From Nafulsella turpanensis ZLM-10 (lineage in GTDB: Bacteria > Bacteroidota > Bacteroidia > Cytophagales > Cyclobacteriaceae): a DNA stretch of 64,000 bases. Shown here piece by piece: positions 8,840-17,965 of this stretch. Every line of letters starts with the position of its first letter. Within the stretch, counting starts at the first letter, position 1. The notes under the pieces are model-generated. The model saw only the letters and a program-made list of their open reading frames with translations. It searched no databases and had not been told where the DNA came from. Where the stretch lies: assembly GCF_000346615.1 (NCBI RefSeq), contig NZ_ANNU01000016.1:24862-88861 (forward strand), written 5' to 3'. The position numbers were made by a program, and so were the translations under genes.

Positions 8840-9949
8840 TTACAGAAGGCTAAAACTACTGAAGGTGCTTTGGCTGTTAAGGTTGTAGTATTTCCTTACC
8901 AGGTCTGCAGTGAGGCAGGAGTGAGCAGGTAAAAAGGCCAATAGCTGACCGGGTTGCAGCCTGTTTATAACTTCAGCAGGGGCCGTTAGTACTCCGTGTT
9001 CCTGCGAAAGGCCTTTTAGGTAAGCCCCTTCTACAGGCTTGCTCCAGCCCTTTTCTTCCAGCCATACCATTTGCCCGAATGAGGGGCTGCCATCAGCTTG
9101 CAGGTAAGAGTCTTTAGAGAAATGGACAGCGCCTCCATAAATAATGGCCTCCTGCCTTTCGGGGTAAACATCTACCACAGGGCAGGCCAGTGCGAGGGCA
9201 ATATCATCCAGGCGGCAGGCGCCTTTATGGTACTGCTGCATATCATAGAATACAAAATTTCCGGGGCTGAGCTCATCGAAGGTCTGCAGATCTTCCACTC
9301 TGCTGCAACCGGGGGTATCGCCCACGGCTAAAATTAAGTCAGAGAACTGGGGCTGATAGCGCTTTTTAAGCGGAAGCAGCAGGTTTTCTACCGCCTGATA
9401 TAAGCTCTCTACCTCTTCCTGTGTTTGGGTGGCATAGGTATGGCCGGGGTGAGAATAAAAGCCGTGGAACCGGAGCAGGGGAGAGGAAGCTGCTTGTTGC
9501 AGAATGGCATCCATGCGCTCAAAATCACGGGGCGAAAGGCCGCTGCGCTCCTGCCCGGTATCAATTTCAATATAAAAGCGCAGGGGGTGCTGCAGCTGTT
9601 CCTGCAGTGCTTTAGCCGTGGCTGGTGAATTAATGAGCAGGCGGAGCTGAATGCGGCCTGCCAGGCTGTTAATCAGGTCCATTTCCAGAATATTGACCGG
9701 AAAGGCCACTGTAATATCCTTCCAGCCTGCTTCGGCAAAAGCCTGTGCCATGCGCAGCGAAGAAACAGTTATGTTGCTGATACCTGCTTCTTTTGCCCAA
9801 TCACCAATTTCGGCGGACTGGTGCGTTTTAAAGTGGGGGCGTAGTTCGGCTCCATTCCTGCGGGCTTTTTCGGCCATGCGCCTGATATTGTTTCTGCAAA
9901 TGCTCTCGTTGATAAGAAGGGTGGGGTGCTGGATATGTTTCATGTTCAC
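8840..9949 (-). CDS. PLP-dependent D-threonine aldolase / D-serine dehydratase-like enzyme
   Basis: The 369-residue protein has an alanine-racemase-type TIM barrel followed by a D-serine-dehydratase-like C-terminal domain. The PLP-binding lysine lies in RPHFKTH near residue 42. HGFYSHPGHTY and VGDTPGCS are conserved barrel loops. The C-terminal PAHSCLTADL provides the His-x-Cys pair that binds a metal in DSD1-type enzymes, with a second histidine in SQEHGVL. The family cleaves D-threonine or dehydrates D-serine and related D-3-hydroxy amino acids. Which reaction occurs here cannot be decided from sequence. Alternative start Met3 (9943) is possible. It has no operon partners. Confidence 0.85.
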   Translation of the reverse strand: MNMKHIQHPTLLINESICRNNIRRMAEKARRNGAELRPHFKTHQSAEIGDWAKEAGISNITVSSLRMAQAFAEAGWKDITVAFPVNILEMDLINSLAGRIQLRLLINSPATAKALQEQLQHPLRFYIEIDTGQERSGLSPRDFERMDAILQQAASSPLLRFHGFYSHPGHTYATQTQEEVESLYQAVENLLLPLKKRYQPQFSDLILAVGDTPGCSRVEDLQTFDELSPGNFVFYDMQQYHKGACRLDDIALALACPVVDVYPERQEAIIYGGAVHFSKDSYLQADGSPSFGQMVWLEEKGWSKPVEGAYLKGLSQEHGVLTAPAEVINRLQPGQLLAFLPAHSCLTADLVRKYYNLNSQSTFSSFSLL

Positions 9950-10082
9950 TTTGTTTCTCTGTATGCTGTAAGGTACAGGAGCGAAGGGAAAATTATCAGG
10001 AAAACTTCTTTTATATTGAGGAAGAAGCTTAAAGAGGAAGAGCGAAAATAAATAAACAGGATAAAGAGCTTAAGCTTTGTTC

Positions 10083-10616
10083 CTACTCTTTTAGTAATCC
10101 CGCCTTTAAGTGCCATGCTACCACTCCTATACTTACCGAAATATTGAGAGAGTGCTTAGTGCCGAACTGGGGAATTTCCAGGCAGCCATCGGCTATTTCC
10201 ATCACTTCATCGTCGACACCAAACACTTCGTTTCCAAACACCAGGGCATATTTCTCCTGTGCCCGGGGCTTAAACTCCTGCAGCAGGGTGCTTCCTTCGG
10301 CCTGCTCTATCGCTAAAACTTTGTAACCTTCGGCCTGTAACTGGCGGCAAAGCTGGGCGGTATCAGAAGTATGCTCCCAGGCAACGGCCTGTTCGGCGCC
10401 TAAAGCTGTTTTCTGAATTTCGCGGTGGGGAGGAGTGGCGGTAATGCCGCAGAGGTAAAGCTTTTCGAGGGCAAAGGCATCGGCGGTTCGGAAGGCCGAG
10501 CCTACGTTATTCATGCTCCGTACATTGTCGAGCACCAGTACCACGGGCGTTTTCTCCGCTTCCTGAAATGCCTCCATACTCAGGCGGTTTAATTCTTCCA
10601 GCTTCTTTTTCTTCAT
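10083..10616 (-). CDS. TrmH/SpoU-family RNA 2'-O-methyltransferase
   Basis: The protein has 177 residues from the ATG at 10616, the normal size for the small TrmH-like group. The three SPOUT motifs are clear: LDNVRSMNNVGSAFRTAD (motif 1, with the catalytic Arg region), LVFGNEVFGV (motif 2) and IPQFGTKHSLNISVSIGV (motif 3, the AdoMet-binding trefoil knot). It should methylate a ribose 2'-OH in tRNA or rRNA; the target base is not known. The frame is open for 46 more codons upstream, but a good promoter (10652-10680) sits inside that extension, so the shorter start is preferred. It is divergent from mutS. Confidence 0.9.
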   Translation of the reverse strand: MKKKKLEELNRLSMEAFQEAEKTPVVLVLDNVRSMNNVGSAFRTADAFALEKLYLCGITATPPHREIQKTALGAEQAVAWEHTSDTAQLCRQLQAEGYKVLAIEQAEGSTLLQEFKPRAQEKYALVFGNEVFGVDDEVMEIADGCLEIPQFGTKHSLNISVSIGVVAWHLKAGLLKE

Positions 10617-10651
10617 TATTTCATCAGCGCCTACAGGCTTTATTTCAGCTG

Positions 10652-10680
10652 CAAAAATAGTATATTTGTTATCTTGCAAA
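10652..10680 (-). promoter_or_regulatory. Bacteroidota-type promoter for the TrmH-like gene
   Basis: On the minus strand TTTG (10677-10680) is followed after 17 bases by TATTTTTG (10652-10659), a perfect TAnnTTTG box. Transcription would begin near 10645, leaving a leader of about 29 bases before the ATG at 10616. Confidence 0.6.
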
Positions 10681-10798
10681 AAGAAATAAGGGTGGTATAC
10701 AAAAGGAAGGTCGGAGAATAGGAATTTCACCTGTTCTATTCCTCTGTCAATCATTCACTCATTTCATAAAACTCACGACTCAGGACTATTGTAAATAA

Positions 10799-13429
10799 AT
10801 GGCAAAGAAGGCAGCGAAAGAAAAAGATAGTAAGGAAACTCCTTTAATGAAGCAGTACAATGCCATTAAGGCAAAGCACCCCGGTGCCTTGTTGCTTTTT
10901 AGGGTAGGAGATTTTTATGAAACCTTTGGTGAAGATGCAGTAATTGCCAGTAAGGTGCTGGATATCGTGCTGACCAAAAGGGCCAATGGATCGGCCTCTC
11001 ATATCGAGCTGGCGGGCTTTCCCCATCATAGCATGGACTCTTACCTGCCCCGCCTGGTGCGTGCCGGCTACCGGGTGGCTATTTGCGACCAGCTGGAGGA
11101 CCCTAAAACTGTTAAGGGCATTGTAAAGCGGGGGGTAACTGAGCTGGTAACCCCCGGCCTTAGCTTTAACGATAATGTGCTGGAGCGGAGCCGCAACAAT
11201 TACCTGGCCTCCGTCCACTTCGGAAAAGAGGAGTTGGGTATATCCTTCCTAGACCTCTCTACCGGCGAATTTTTAACTTCCTGCGGGCAGCCGGAGTATA
11301 TCGATAAGCTTATTCAAAGCTTCCGTCCTTCTGAAATCATTTACAGTAAAGGTTGTCGTAAAAAGTTTGCAGAGCAGTTCGAGCCGGATTGCACCACCTA
11401 TACGCCCGAAGACTGGGTTTTCCAGTACGATTATGCCTACGAGTGCCTTACCAAACATTTCGGCACCAGCTCACTTAAGGGCTTCGGTATAGAAAACCTG
11501 CCGGAAGGCATAGTGGCGGCCGGAGCAGTGCTGCACTATCTGCAGGAAACCGAGCACCACGATATGAAGCATATTGCGCAGATTTCGCGCATAGAGGAAG
11601 ACCATTATGTATGGCTCGATAAATTTACTATTCGCAACCTGGAGCTGATATACCCGCAGCAGCCCGATGGTATACCCCTGATTCAGATTCTCGACCAGAC
11701 GGTTACCCCCATGGGAGCCCGGCAGCTGAAAAGGTGGGCCGTATTGCCTTTGAAAGACTTAGTGGCGATACGTGAGCGGCTGGATGTGGTGGAATCTTTT
11801 ACCCGTAATGGCGAATTGTTACAGGAGCTCCTGCAGTCTTTGCGGCATATCGGCGATGTGGAACGGCTTATCTCCAAGGTGGCAGTTGGTCGCATTAATC
11901 CACGTGAAATGCTGCAGCTGAAAAAGGCGCTTAAAAATACCCTGCCGGTAAAAGAATTGCTGGCGGGCTGTGATATTAAGCCCCTGCAAAAGCTGGCCGA
12001 CCAGCTAAACCCCTGTCAGTTTCTACTCGATAAAATTGAAGAAGAGCTGCAGGATGAGGTGCCCCTGGTGTCGAACCAGGGTGGTATGATGCGCAGCGGC
12101 ATAGATGCGGCCCTCGATGAGCTTCGGAAAATAGCCTATAGTGGCAAAGATTACCTGCTGCAGATTCAAAAGCGGGAGGTAGAACGGACGGGCATTAGTT
12201 CCCTTAAGATTGCCTATAACAAAGTGTTTGGCTATTACCTGGAGGTAACCAATTCGCATAAAGATAAAGTGCCGCAGGACTGGATAAGGAAACAGACGCT
12301 GGTAAATGCGGAGCGCTATATCACCGAAGAACTAAAGGTTTACGAGGAGAAAATTATCAATGCCGAATCAGAGATCAATACCATTGAGCAGCGCCTCTTC
12401 CTGGAGCTGGTGCAGGCCGCTTCGGAATATGTAACCCATATTCAGCAGAATGCCCGTACCCTGGCCACTATTGACTGTTTGAGCAGTTTTGCCGCTATTG
12501 CTCTCAAAAATCGCTATGTACGACCCGAGGTTAATGAAAGTTATGCGCTGGATATTGAAGATGGTCGGCACCCGGTTATTGAAAGACAGCTGCCGGTGGG
12601 GGAGCCTTACGTTCCTAACGATGTATTCCTTGATAAGGAAGAGCAGCAGATTATGATTATTACCGGCCCCAATATGGCGGGTAAATCGGCCCTGCTCCGC
12701 CAGACGGCCCTTATCGTGCTCATGGCCCAAATGGGTAGCTTTGTGCCTGCTAAGCGGGCGCAGCTGGGCCTTATCGACAAAGTCTTCACCCGTGTAGGCG
12801 CTTCCGATAATCTTTCGAAAGGCGAATCAACCTTCATGGTGGAAATGATTGAAACGGCCTCTATTCTTAACAACCTCAGCGACCGCAGTCTGGTGCTGAT
12901 GGATGAGATTGGTCGTGGCACCAGCACCTACGATGGGGTTTCCATTGCCTGGAGCATTGTGGAGTTTTTGCATAACCATGAGAAGTTTCGCGCCAAAACC
13001 CTTTTTGCCACCCACTACCACGAACTCAACCAGCTGAGCGAAGATTTCAGCCGGATCAGGAATTTTAATGTATCGGTAAAAGAGGTGGGCGATAAAGTGA
13101 TTTTTATGCGCAAGCTTAAGGAGGGCGGCAGCGAACACAGCTTTGGTATTCATGTGGCGCAAATGGCCGGAATGCCCAATAAAGTAGTCATTCGGGCAAA
13201 TGAGATTATGCACCACCTCGAGAAGGATAAAATAAAAGATGGGAATAAAAAGAAATTGCAGGAAGTGCCGAAAAATAACTTTCAGCTGAACCTCTTCGAA
13301 GCCGATCCGCGCTTTAAAGAAGTGGAGAAGGTGCTGCAGGAAACAGATATCAATATCATTTCACCGGTTGAAGCCCTGCTGAAACTCAATGAGATAAAGA
13401 AGATGATGGAGCCGGCAGAAAAAAAATAG
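10799..13429 (+). CDS. mutS: DNA mismatch repair protein MutS
   Basis: The 876-residue protein recognises mismatched bases and starts methyl-independent or MutL-dependent repair. The mismatch-reading Phe-x-Glu lies in the N-terminal block GDFYETFGED (residues about 37-46). The core and clamp domains follow, then the ATPase with Walker A GPNMAGKS at 623-630, the STFMVEM signature-like segment and Walker B LVLMDEIGRGTST. The helix-turn-helix dimerisation tail (IRANEIMHHLE onwards) is present. The length and motif order match MutS1, not MutS2, so repair function should be intact. It is divergent from the TrmH-like gene and followed by two tRNA genes. Confidence 0.97.
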   Translation: MAKKAAKEKDSKETPLMKQYNAIKAKHPGALLLFRVGDFYETFGEDAVIASKVLDIVLTKRANGSASHIELAGFPHHSMDSYLPRLVRAGYRVAICDQLEDPKTVKGIVKRGVTELVTPGLSFNDNVLERSRNNYLASVHFGKEELGISFLDLSTGEFLTSCGQPEYIDKLIQSFRPSEIIYSKGCRKKFAEQFEPDCTTYTPEDWVFQYDYAYECLTKHFGTSSLKGFGIENLPEGIVAAGAVLHYLQETEHHDMKHIAQISRIEEDHYVWLDKFTIRNLELIYPQQPDGIPLIQILDQTVTPMGARQLKRWAVLPLKDLVAIRERLDVVESFTRNGELLQELLQSLRHIGDVERLISKVAVGRINPREMLQLKKALKNTLPVKELLAGCDIKPLQKLADQLNPCQFLLDKIEEELQDEVPLVSNQGGMMRSGIDAALDELRKIAYSGKDYLLQIQKREVERTGISSLKIAYNKVFGYYLEVTNSHKDKVPQDWIRKQTLVNAERYITEELKVYEEKIINAESEINTIEQRLFLELVQAASEYVTHIQQNARTLATIDCLSSFAAIALKNRYVRPEVNESYALDIEDGRHPVIERQLPVGEPYVPNDVFLDKEEQQIMIITGPNMAGKSALLRQTALIVLMAQMGSFVPAKRAQLGLIDKVFTRVGASDNLSKGESTFMVEMIETASILNNLSDRSLVLMDEIGRGTSTYDGVSIAWSIVEFLHNHEKFRAKTLFATHYHELNQLSEDFSRIRNFNVSVKEVGDKVIFMRKLKEGGSEHSFGIHVAQMAGMPNKVVIRANEIMHHLEKDKIKDGNKKKLQEVPKNNFQLNLFEADPRFKEVEKVLQETDINIISPVEALLKLNEIKKMMEPAEKK

Positions 13430-13513
13430 TAAATTTTTTTCGGGAGGATATTGCGGATTTAAATCTATGTACTACCTTTGTATTCCAATCGGTTAACGGC
13501 CGGTAAAAACAAT

Positions 13514-13589
13514 GCGAAAGTAGCTCAGCTGGTAGAGCGCAACCTTGCCAAGGTTGAGGTCGCGAGTTCGAACCTCGTCTTTCGCTCCA
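13514..13589 (+). tRNA. tRNA-Gly (anticodon GCC)
   Basis: The cloverleaf closes fully: acceptor GCGAAAG with CTTTCGC, D stem GCTC/GAGC, anticodon stem CAACC/GGTTG with loop TTGCCAA, a 5-base variable loop, and T arm GCGAG-TTCGAAC-CTCGT with one G-T pair. The discriminator is T at 13586 and CCA is encoded at 13587-13589. The anticodon GCC reads GGC and GGT glycine codons. Confidence 0.97.
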
Positions 13590-13592
13590 GTA

Positions 13593-13622
13593 AAGCATCC
13601 CTTCCGCGGGATGCTTTTTTTT
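13593..13622 (+). terminator. Rho-independent terminator after tRNA-Gly
   Basis: AAGCATCCC (13593-13601) pairs perfectly with GGGATGCTT (13608-13616), and T continues to 13622. It separates the tRNA-Gly transcript from tRNA-Leu. Confidence 0.93.
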
Positions 13623-13657
13623 GACAGTAAGTAGTTCCGGATTTACTCCGGAATGAA

Positions 13658-13741
13658 GCCGGGATGGTGGAATTGGTAGACACGCAAGACTTAAAATCTT
13701 GTGTCCGTTTGGACGTGCGGGTTCAAGTCCCGCTCCTGGTA
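13658..13741 (+). tRNA. tRNA-Leu (anticodon TAA)
   Basis: The 84-base gene has a long variable arm (GTCCGTTTGGAC), as expected for leucine. The acceptor GCCGGGA pairs with TCCTGGT using two G-T pairs. The anticodon loop CTTAAAA lies on the stem CAAGA/TCTTG. T arm GCGGG-TTCAAGT-CCCGC is perfect. The discriminator is A at 13741; CCA is not encoded, unlike in the neighbouring tRNA-Gly. Confidence 0.96.
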
Positions 13742-13749
13742 CTGTAAAA

Positions 13750-13780
13750 CCCTGTATACGTCATGTATGCAGGGTTTTTT
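13750..13780 (+). terminator. Rho-independent terminator after tRNA-Leu
   Basis: CCCTGTATAC (13750-13759) pairs with GTATGCAGGG (13765-13774) with one T-G pair, followed by six T. Confidence 0.9.
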
Positions 13781-13887
13781 GCTTTTTGAGTAACAAAATC
13801 AGCAAAGTAGAAGAAGGTAAATTTGGATTAAGCGGAAAAGTTGTAGAGGCGGTTGGAAGAGTTTGATTTAGCCTTCAAAAAAGAGCC

Positions 13888-14214
13888 ATGGAATAATCTG
13901 TTTTTGGTTTAATCTTGTCTGAATGCCTTCTTGATTATTTTGATAACACATCAGAAAAGAATTAGCAGATGATTTCACTATTCATTTAGCAGAGAAGAAT
14001 CTTCCCCCCTTCAGAGCTTACAGGTCAACGGCTTGGTTCAGAAGAATTTTATGATGAGATAAGCCTGAGCGATTTTCCTATTCGTGGAAAGCTATGCTAT
14101 CTGAAGGTCAGGCGCAGAAGGTGGCTAAATGAAGACGGTGGCAAGGTAGTATCCCGAGACCGGCAATCCATTGCCCAGGGAACGCGAAGGACAAAGGAAC
14201 TCCCCTCTTTTTAA
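13888..14214 (+). pseudogene. Degraded ISAon1-family transposase N-terminal protein
   Basis: A protein-like sequence can be followed over three frame segments. The first (from about 13894) reads LLDYFDNTSEKN. The second reads LADDFTIHLAEKNLPP. After a run of six C at about 14004-14009 the frame shifts and reads EEFYDEISLSDFPIRGK, then YLKVRRRRWLNEDGGKVVSR, then ending LPSF and TAA at 14212. These blocks match the N-terminal region protein of ISAon1-type elements (LPEGLLDYFD, DFPIRGK, RRRRW, GKVVSRDW). There is an early in-frame TAA and two frameshifts, so the gene is dead. The catalytic DDE gene is missing; a weak continuation (PVSYKSLDRCFYKFCKG) may run to about 14333. The remnant lies between the tRNAs and the polysaccharide locus, which points to past element activity here. 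Confidence 0.72.
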
Positions 14215-14333
14215 ACCACCGTATCGATATTCCGCCAGTAAGCTATAAGAGCCTGGACAGGTGTTTTTATAAGTTCTGCAAAGGGAGAGAAAAATATAAA
14301 AGAATGATTATAGTGATTATCCCGCCTTAAAAT

Positions 14334-14561
14334 TTTTAAGCGCTATCTCTTCTTTTTCTCTGTAGAAAGGAGCCTGAACAGCGGGACTCTTTCAAAGGCA
14401 GTTGACCCCAAAATCTTCAGCAGCACCACAAGACTTCTTTATCCAAAGCGGGACGTTTCCCTCCTCCAATTAGCCATTGTTCTGGTTCTCTTTTCTTTCA
14501 AATCTTAGCAGTATTGATGTTTATTCTTGTGAATGAGTCTATATCCTTAAAATTGTAACTA
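14334..14561. other. Gap before the susC promoter, no gene seen
   Basis: No open frame with protein-like composition was found on either strand, and no tRNA or obvious structured RNA. It is AT-rich and may be decayed element sequence. Confidence 0.4.
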
Positions 14562-14593
14562 ATTGTAAATCAAATACTTATGACTTATATTTG
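14562..14593 (+). promoter_or_regulatory. Bacteroidota-type promoter upstream of susC-like gene
   Basis: ATTG (14562-14565) is followed after 20 bases by TATATTTG (14586-14593), a perfect TAnnTTTG box. Transcription would start near 14600 and leave a leader of about 210 bases before the ATG at 14813. Long leaders are common in SusC operons and may carry regulation. Confidence 0.5.
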
Positions 14594-14812
14594 TTGATAT
14601 TTTCTATATCCGGCATATAAAAGTTGAAGTAGATGAGAGATTAATGATTCTTTGTAAAGACGCTGAAGTCAAAAGAATGCCTCTTCAAGTTTTGGGATGG
14701 TTTTGCAAATGCTACCCTTCGATTGTGATTACCGGAGCTAGTAAAAAGAGTGCAAAATTTTTTAAGTTTTACTGCAAACGATTTCGCTAATAAGTGAAAA
14801 AACAAGTTTAAG

Positions 14813-17800
14813 ATGAATAAAATATACTTCTTATGTGGTCTGGCAGCATTCCTAACGTTTGTTGTTGGGTTGCCATTAAAAGCAGAAATAACACCTGTAG
14901 AAGAGGCCAGTCCAACATTTATTGTTGCCGTTAGCGGGCAGGTAATAGATGCAGAAACTGAAGAGCCCTTACCAGGGGCCACGGTAATGATTAAAGGAAG
15001 CGGTACAGGAACAGTCACTGATGTAAATGGCGAGTTTAAGCTTGAAGTCCCTGCTGATTCAGCTGTGCTGGTAGTCTCCTTTATCGGATATCATAGCCAG
15101 GAAATAGAAGTAAATGGAAGAACAGAAATAAAAGTTGCTTTGGCACCTGATGTTGAACAGCTGGAAGAAGTTGTAGTAGTAGGTTACGGCGTGCAAAAAC
15201 GCTCTAATATTACGGGAGCTGTATCCTCTATAAGTGCTGAAGAGTTAGAGAAAAAGACGCTGACACGCCTCGATCAGGCCCTGCAGGGAGAATCTGCGGG
15301 TGTTTTTGTTTCACAGAATGGCGGTGCTCCCGGTGCCAGCCCAACCATTCACATCCGCGGAGTGGGTTCTATTTCCGATACTGAACCGCTGTGGATAGTG
15401 GATGGGATAAGAATGGCCCCCGGAAATCATTTCGATATTGATGATGTGGCCTCTATCGAGGTACTGAAAGATGCTGCCGCTTCGGCAATATATGGTGCAA
15501 AAGCTGCCCATGGGGTTATTTTGGTAACCACAAAGCGAGGAGCGGGTGATGGAACCCGTGTGAGTTTTAAGAGTACTGTCGGAAAAAAATCCCCGCTCAA
15601 CCTTCCGACACTCCTGGGTAGTGCCGATTTTGTAAAATACAAGAAAGAGTCCAGGCTTAATGCAGGACAGAATCCTGATCCTTCCTGGGATAACTGGGAA
15701 CACGACACAGACTGGATTGATGCTTATTACGCAGGAAGCGGTATTCTTCAGTCATACGATTTATCTGTTGCCAGAGGAGAAGAAAAGTTTAACTTCTACT
15801 TTTCTTTGGGCTATGATGATGAAGTTGGCATCCTGATCGATAATACCTATAAAAGGATTAGTGGTAGAATTAACTCAGACATCCAGCTGACCGATTGGCT
15901 GAAAATAGGAGAAAGTATTCTTCTTTCAAAGGTAGGGGAAAACCCTATCGATAACTTCAATGAAAACACCTCCGGAGGTATTCCTTATCGTTCTATCCCC
16001 ATCATGCCAATTTACGACGAAACGAACCCGTACGGTGGTTGGGGAAGAGCACCCGTTTACTTCCAGGGGCCAAATCCGGTCGCCAGTCACTATCAGCAGC
16101 ATGACACCCGGAGCTACAACCGGCTAGATGGCAATGTATATGTAGAAGCCACTCCTTTTGATGGGCTGCAGTTAAGAGCTACGCTGGGCTATAATTACCT
16201 CGCATTTTTAGGAGAAAAATTCCATGAAGCATTTGATTATGGAGCGTTTGCCAATCCTATTAATTCACTGACCTACAGCAATGCCCATGACCAAACCATA
16301 ACAGGAAATGCAGTGGCGACCTATAGCGAATCAATAGGCTTGCATAACTTTAGCCTGATGGGAGGGTATGAAGCTTCCCGCTTCGAGTCAAAACACTTCA
16401 ATTTAACCGGCACTGACTTTCCTCTTGATGTAGCCTGGAGTATGAATTTAGCCACGGGTACTTTTAATACCACTGATCGGCACAACGTATATGAAAGTAG
16501 AATTCTTTCACAGTTCGGAAGGCTAAGCTACAACTATAATGAAAAATATTTGCTGGAAGCGAACGTCCGGCGCGATGCCTCTGCACCAAAGTTTGGTCCG
16601 GCCAATATCTGGGGAGTATTCCCTTCCTTTTCTGCCGGCTGGAGAATTTCCGGAGAAGAGTTTTTCCGGAACGTCCCTTACATCACTACTTTAAAATTAC
16701 GTGCCAGCACGGGTATTTTGGGCTCTGATAATATTGGTGACTATATCTACCTTAAAACCTATACCTCTCAGTTCTCAAGCTATACCTTCGATGTAAACGG
16801 TCAAAATAAGGTTCCGGGCTTTTACATCAGTAAGTTTCCGAACGAAGAGGTGAAATGGGAAGAGGTGAATATGCACAATATAGCCATGGACCTAACCGCT
16901 TTTGAAAATAAGCTGTCCTTTAGTATTGACTATTACATTAAAGATACGAAAGATCTGCTCTATGGAGTGCCAATCCCGCCCTCTGTCGGCTTATCTACCA
17001 TGAACTTTGGTCCGGTAAATCCTGCACTCAATATAGGAACAATGCGAAATACCGGGGTGGACATTGCATTAGGCTATAGAACCCATTTCGATAAGCTCAC
17101 CCTAAACTTAAGTGGAAATACTTCTTTCATGAAAAATGAAATGAAGTTCCTGAGCGAAAACCAGGCGATTACCGGAGGCGGCGCTGGTGGGCTCATGGGG
17201 GGCATGACCAGAACAGAGGCAGGAATGCCTATCTCCAGTTTTTACGGCTTTGTGGTTCAGCAAATGTTGCATACTGAATCGGACGTATATGCCATTAACT
17301 CCTGGGCCTCTGACGGCACTTACCAGGAAGCAGGAACTGGGCCAGGCGATTTTATGTATAAAGATATTAGCGGCCCTGAGGGGGTTCCGGATGGGCAGAT
17401 TACCGCTGAGCATGACCGTGTCTTTATTGGAAACCCATGGCCTAAAATGACTTATGCCTTGAATGTTGGGGCAGTATACAATAACATAATTGATATTTCT
17501 TTACAGTTTCAGGGTGTACAGGGGGTAGATGTTTTTAATGCGAATAAAGCCTATGCCCAGAATTTCTTCGGAGATAATAATACTACCACGGAAATTTATA
17601 ATGCCTGGACTCCGGAAAATCACACGAATCAGCCCCGGAACATCGCCAATGATCCGAATGGTAATTTCAGCAGGCCTTCCGACTATTTTGTAGAAGATGG
17701 GTCTTACCTGAAGTTAAGGAATGCACAACTTGGCTTTAACCTTCCTGATGAGATGCTGGACCGCTGGGGAATGAGCGGATTAAGGATTTTTGTGAATGCG

Positions 17801-17935
17801 AACAACGTCTTAACCTTCACTAAATACTCAGGGCTAGATCCGGAAGTGGCCGGTTCGAATATAAGCCGCGGGGTAGATTATGGTCTGTATCCGCAGGTAC
17901 GCACCATTAGCGGTGGCTTAGAAGTAAACTTTTAA
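14813..17935 (+). CDS. SusC/RagA-family TonB-dependent outer membrane transporter
   Basis: The 1040-residue outer membrane protein imports oligosaccharides together with its SusD partner. A signal peptide (about 1-24) is followed by a carboxypeptidase-D-like regulatory domain (about 40-110: VSGQVIDAETEEPLPGATV ... VSFIGY). Next come the TonB-box-like VVVVGYGVQK, the plug domain (about 110-230: LDQALQGESAGVFVSQNGG, IRGVGSI, DAAASAIYGAKAAHGVILV) and the beta barrel. It ends in a C-terminal Phe (LEVNF), as needed for barrel assembly. No N-terminal STN signalling domain is present, so it is unlikely to signal to an anti-sigma factor. It is first in the operon and starts 30 bases before the SusD gene. 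The substrate is inferred only from the neighbouring enzymes. Confidence 0.95.
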   Translation: MNKIYFLCGLAAFLTFVVGLPLKAEITPVEEASPTFIVAVSGQVIDAETEEPLPGATVMIKGSGTGTVTDVNGEFKLEVPADSAVLVVSFIGYHSQEIEVNGRTEIKVALAPDVEQLEEVVVVGYGVQKRSNITGAVSSISAEELEKKTLTRLDQALQGESAGVFVSQNGGAPGASPTIHIRGVGSISDTEPLWIVDGIRMAPGNHFDIDDVASIEVLKDAAASAIYGAKAAHGVILVTTKRGAGDGTRVSFKSTVGKKSPLNLPTLLGSADFVKYKKESRLNAGQNPDPSWDNWEHDTDWIDAYYAGSGILQSYDLSVARGEEKFNFYFSLGYDDEVGILIDNTYKRISGRINSDIQLTDWLKIGESILLSKVGENPIDNFNENTSGGIPYRSIPIMPIYDETNPYGGWGRAPVYFQGPNPVASHYQQHDTRSYNRLDGNVYVEATPFDGLQLRATLGYNYLAFLGEKFHEAFDYGAFANPINSLTYSNAHDQTITGNAVATYSESIGLHNFSLMGGYEASRFESKHFNLTGTDFPLDVAWSMNLATGTFNTTDRHNVYESRILSQFGRLSYNYNEKYLLEANVRRDASAPKFGPANIWGVFPSFSAGWRISGEEFFRNVPYITTLKLRASTGILGSDNIGDYIYLKTYTSQFSSYTFDVNGQNKVPGFYISKFPNEEVKWEEVNMHNIAMDLTAFENKLSFSIDYYIKDTKDLLYGVPIPPSVGLSTMNFGPVNPALNIGTMRNTGVDIALGYRTHFDKLTLNLSGNTSFMKNEMKFLSENQAITGGGAGGLMGGMTRTEAGMPISSFYGFVVQQMLHTESDVYAINSWASDGTYQEAGTGPGDFMYKDISGPEGVPDGQITAEHDRVFIGNPWPKMTYALNVGAVYNNIIDISLQFQGVQGVDVFNANKAYAQNFFGDNNTTTEIYNAWTPENHTNQPRNIANDPNGNFSRPSDYFVEDGSYLKLRNAQLGFNLPDEMLDRWGMSGLRIFVNANNVLTFTKYSGLDPEVAGSNISRGVDYGLYPQVRTISGGLEVNF

Positions 17936-17965
17936 AGCAGGCCGTAAAGCTTAAAAACAATTAAA

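Noticed and set aside
13658..13741. Integration of the polysaccharide locus into tRNA-Leu
   Set aside because: No repeat of the tRNA 3' end was found elsewhere in the window and no integrase gene is present. The remnant nearby is an ISAon1-type gene, which does not target tRNAs.
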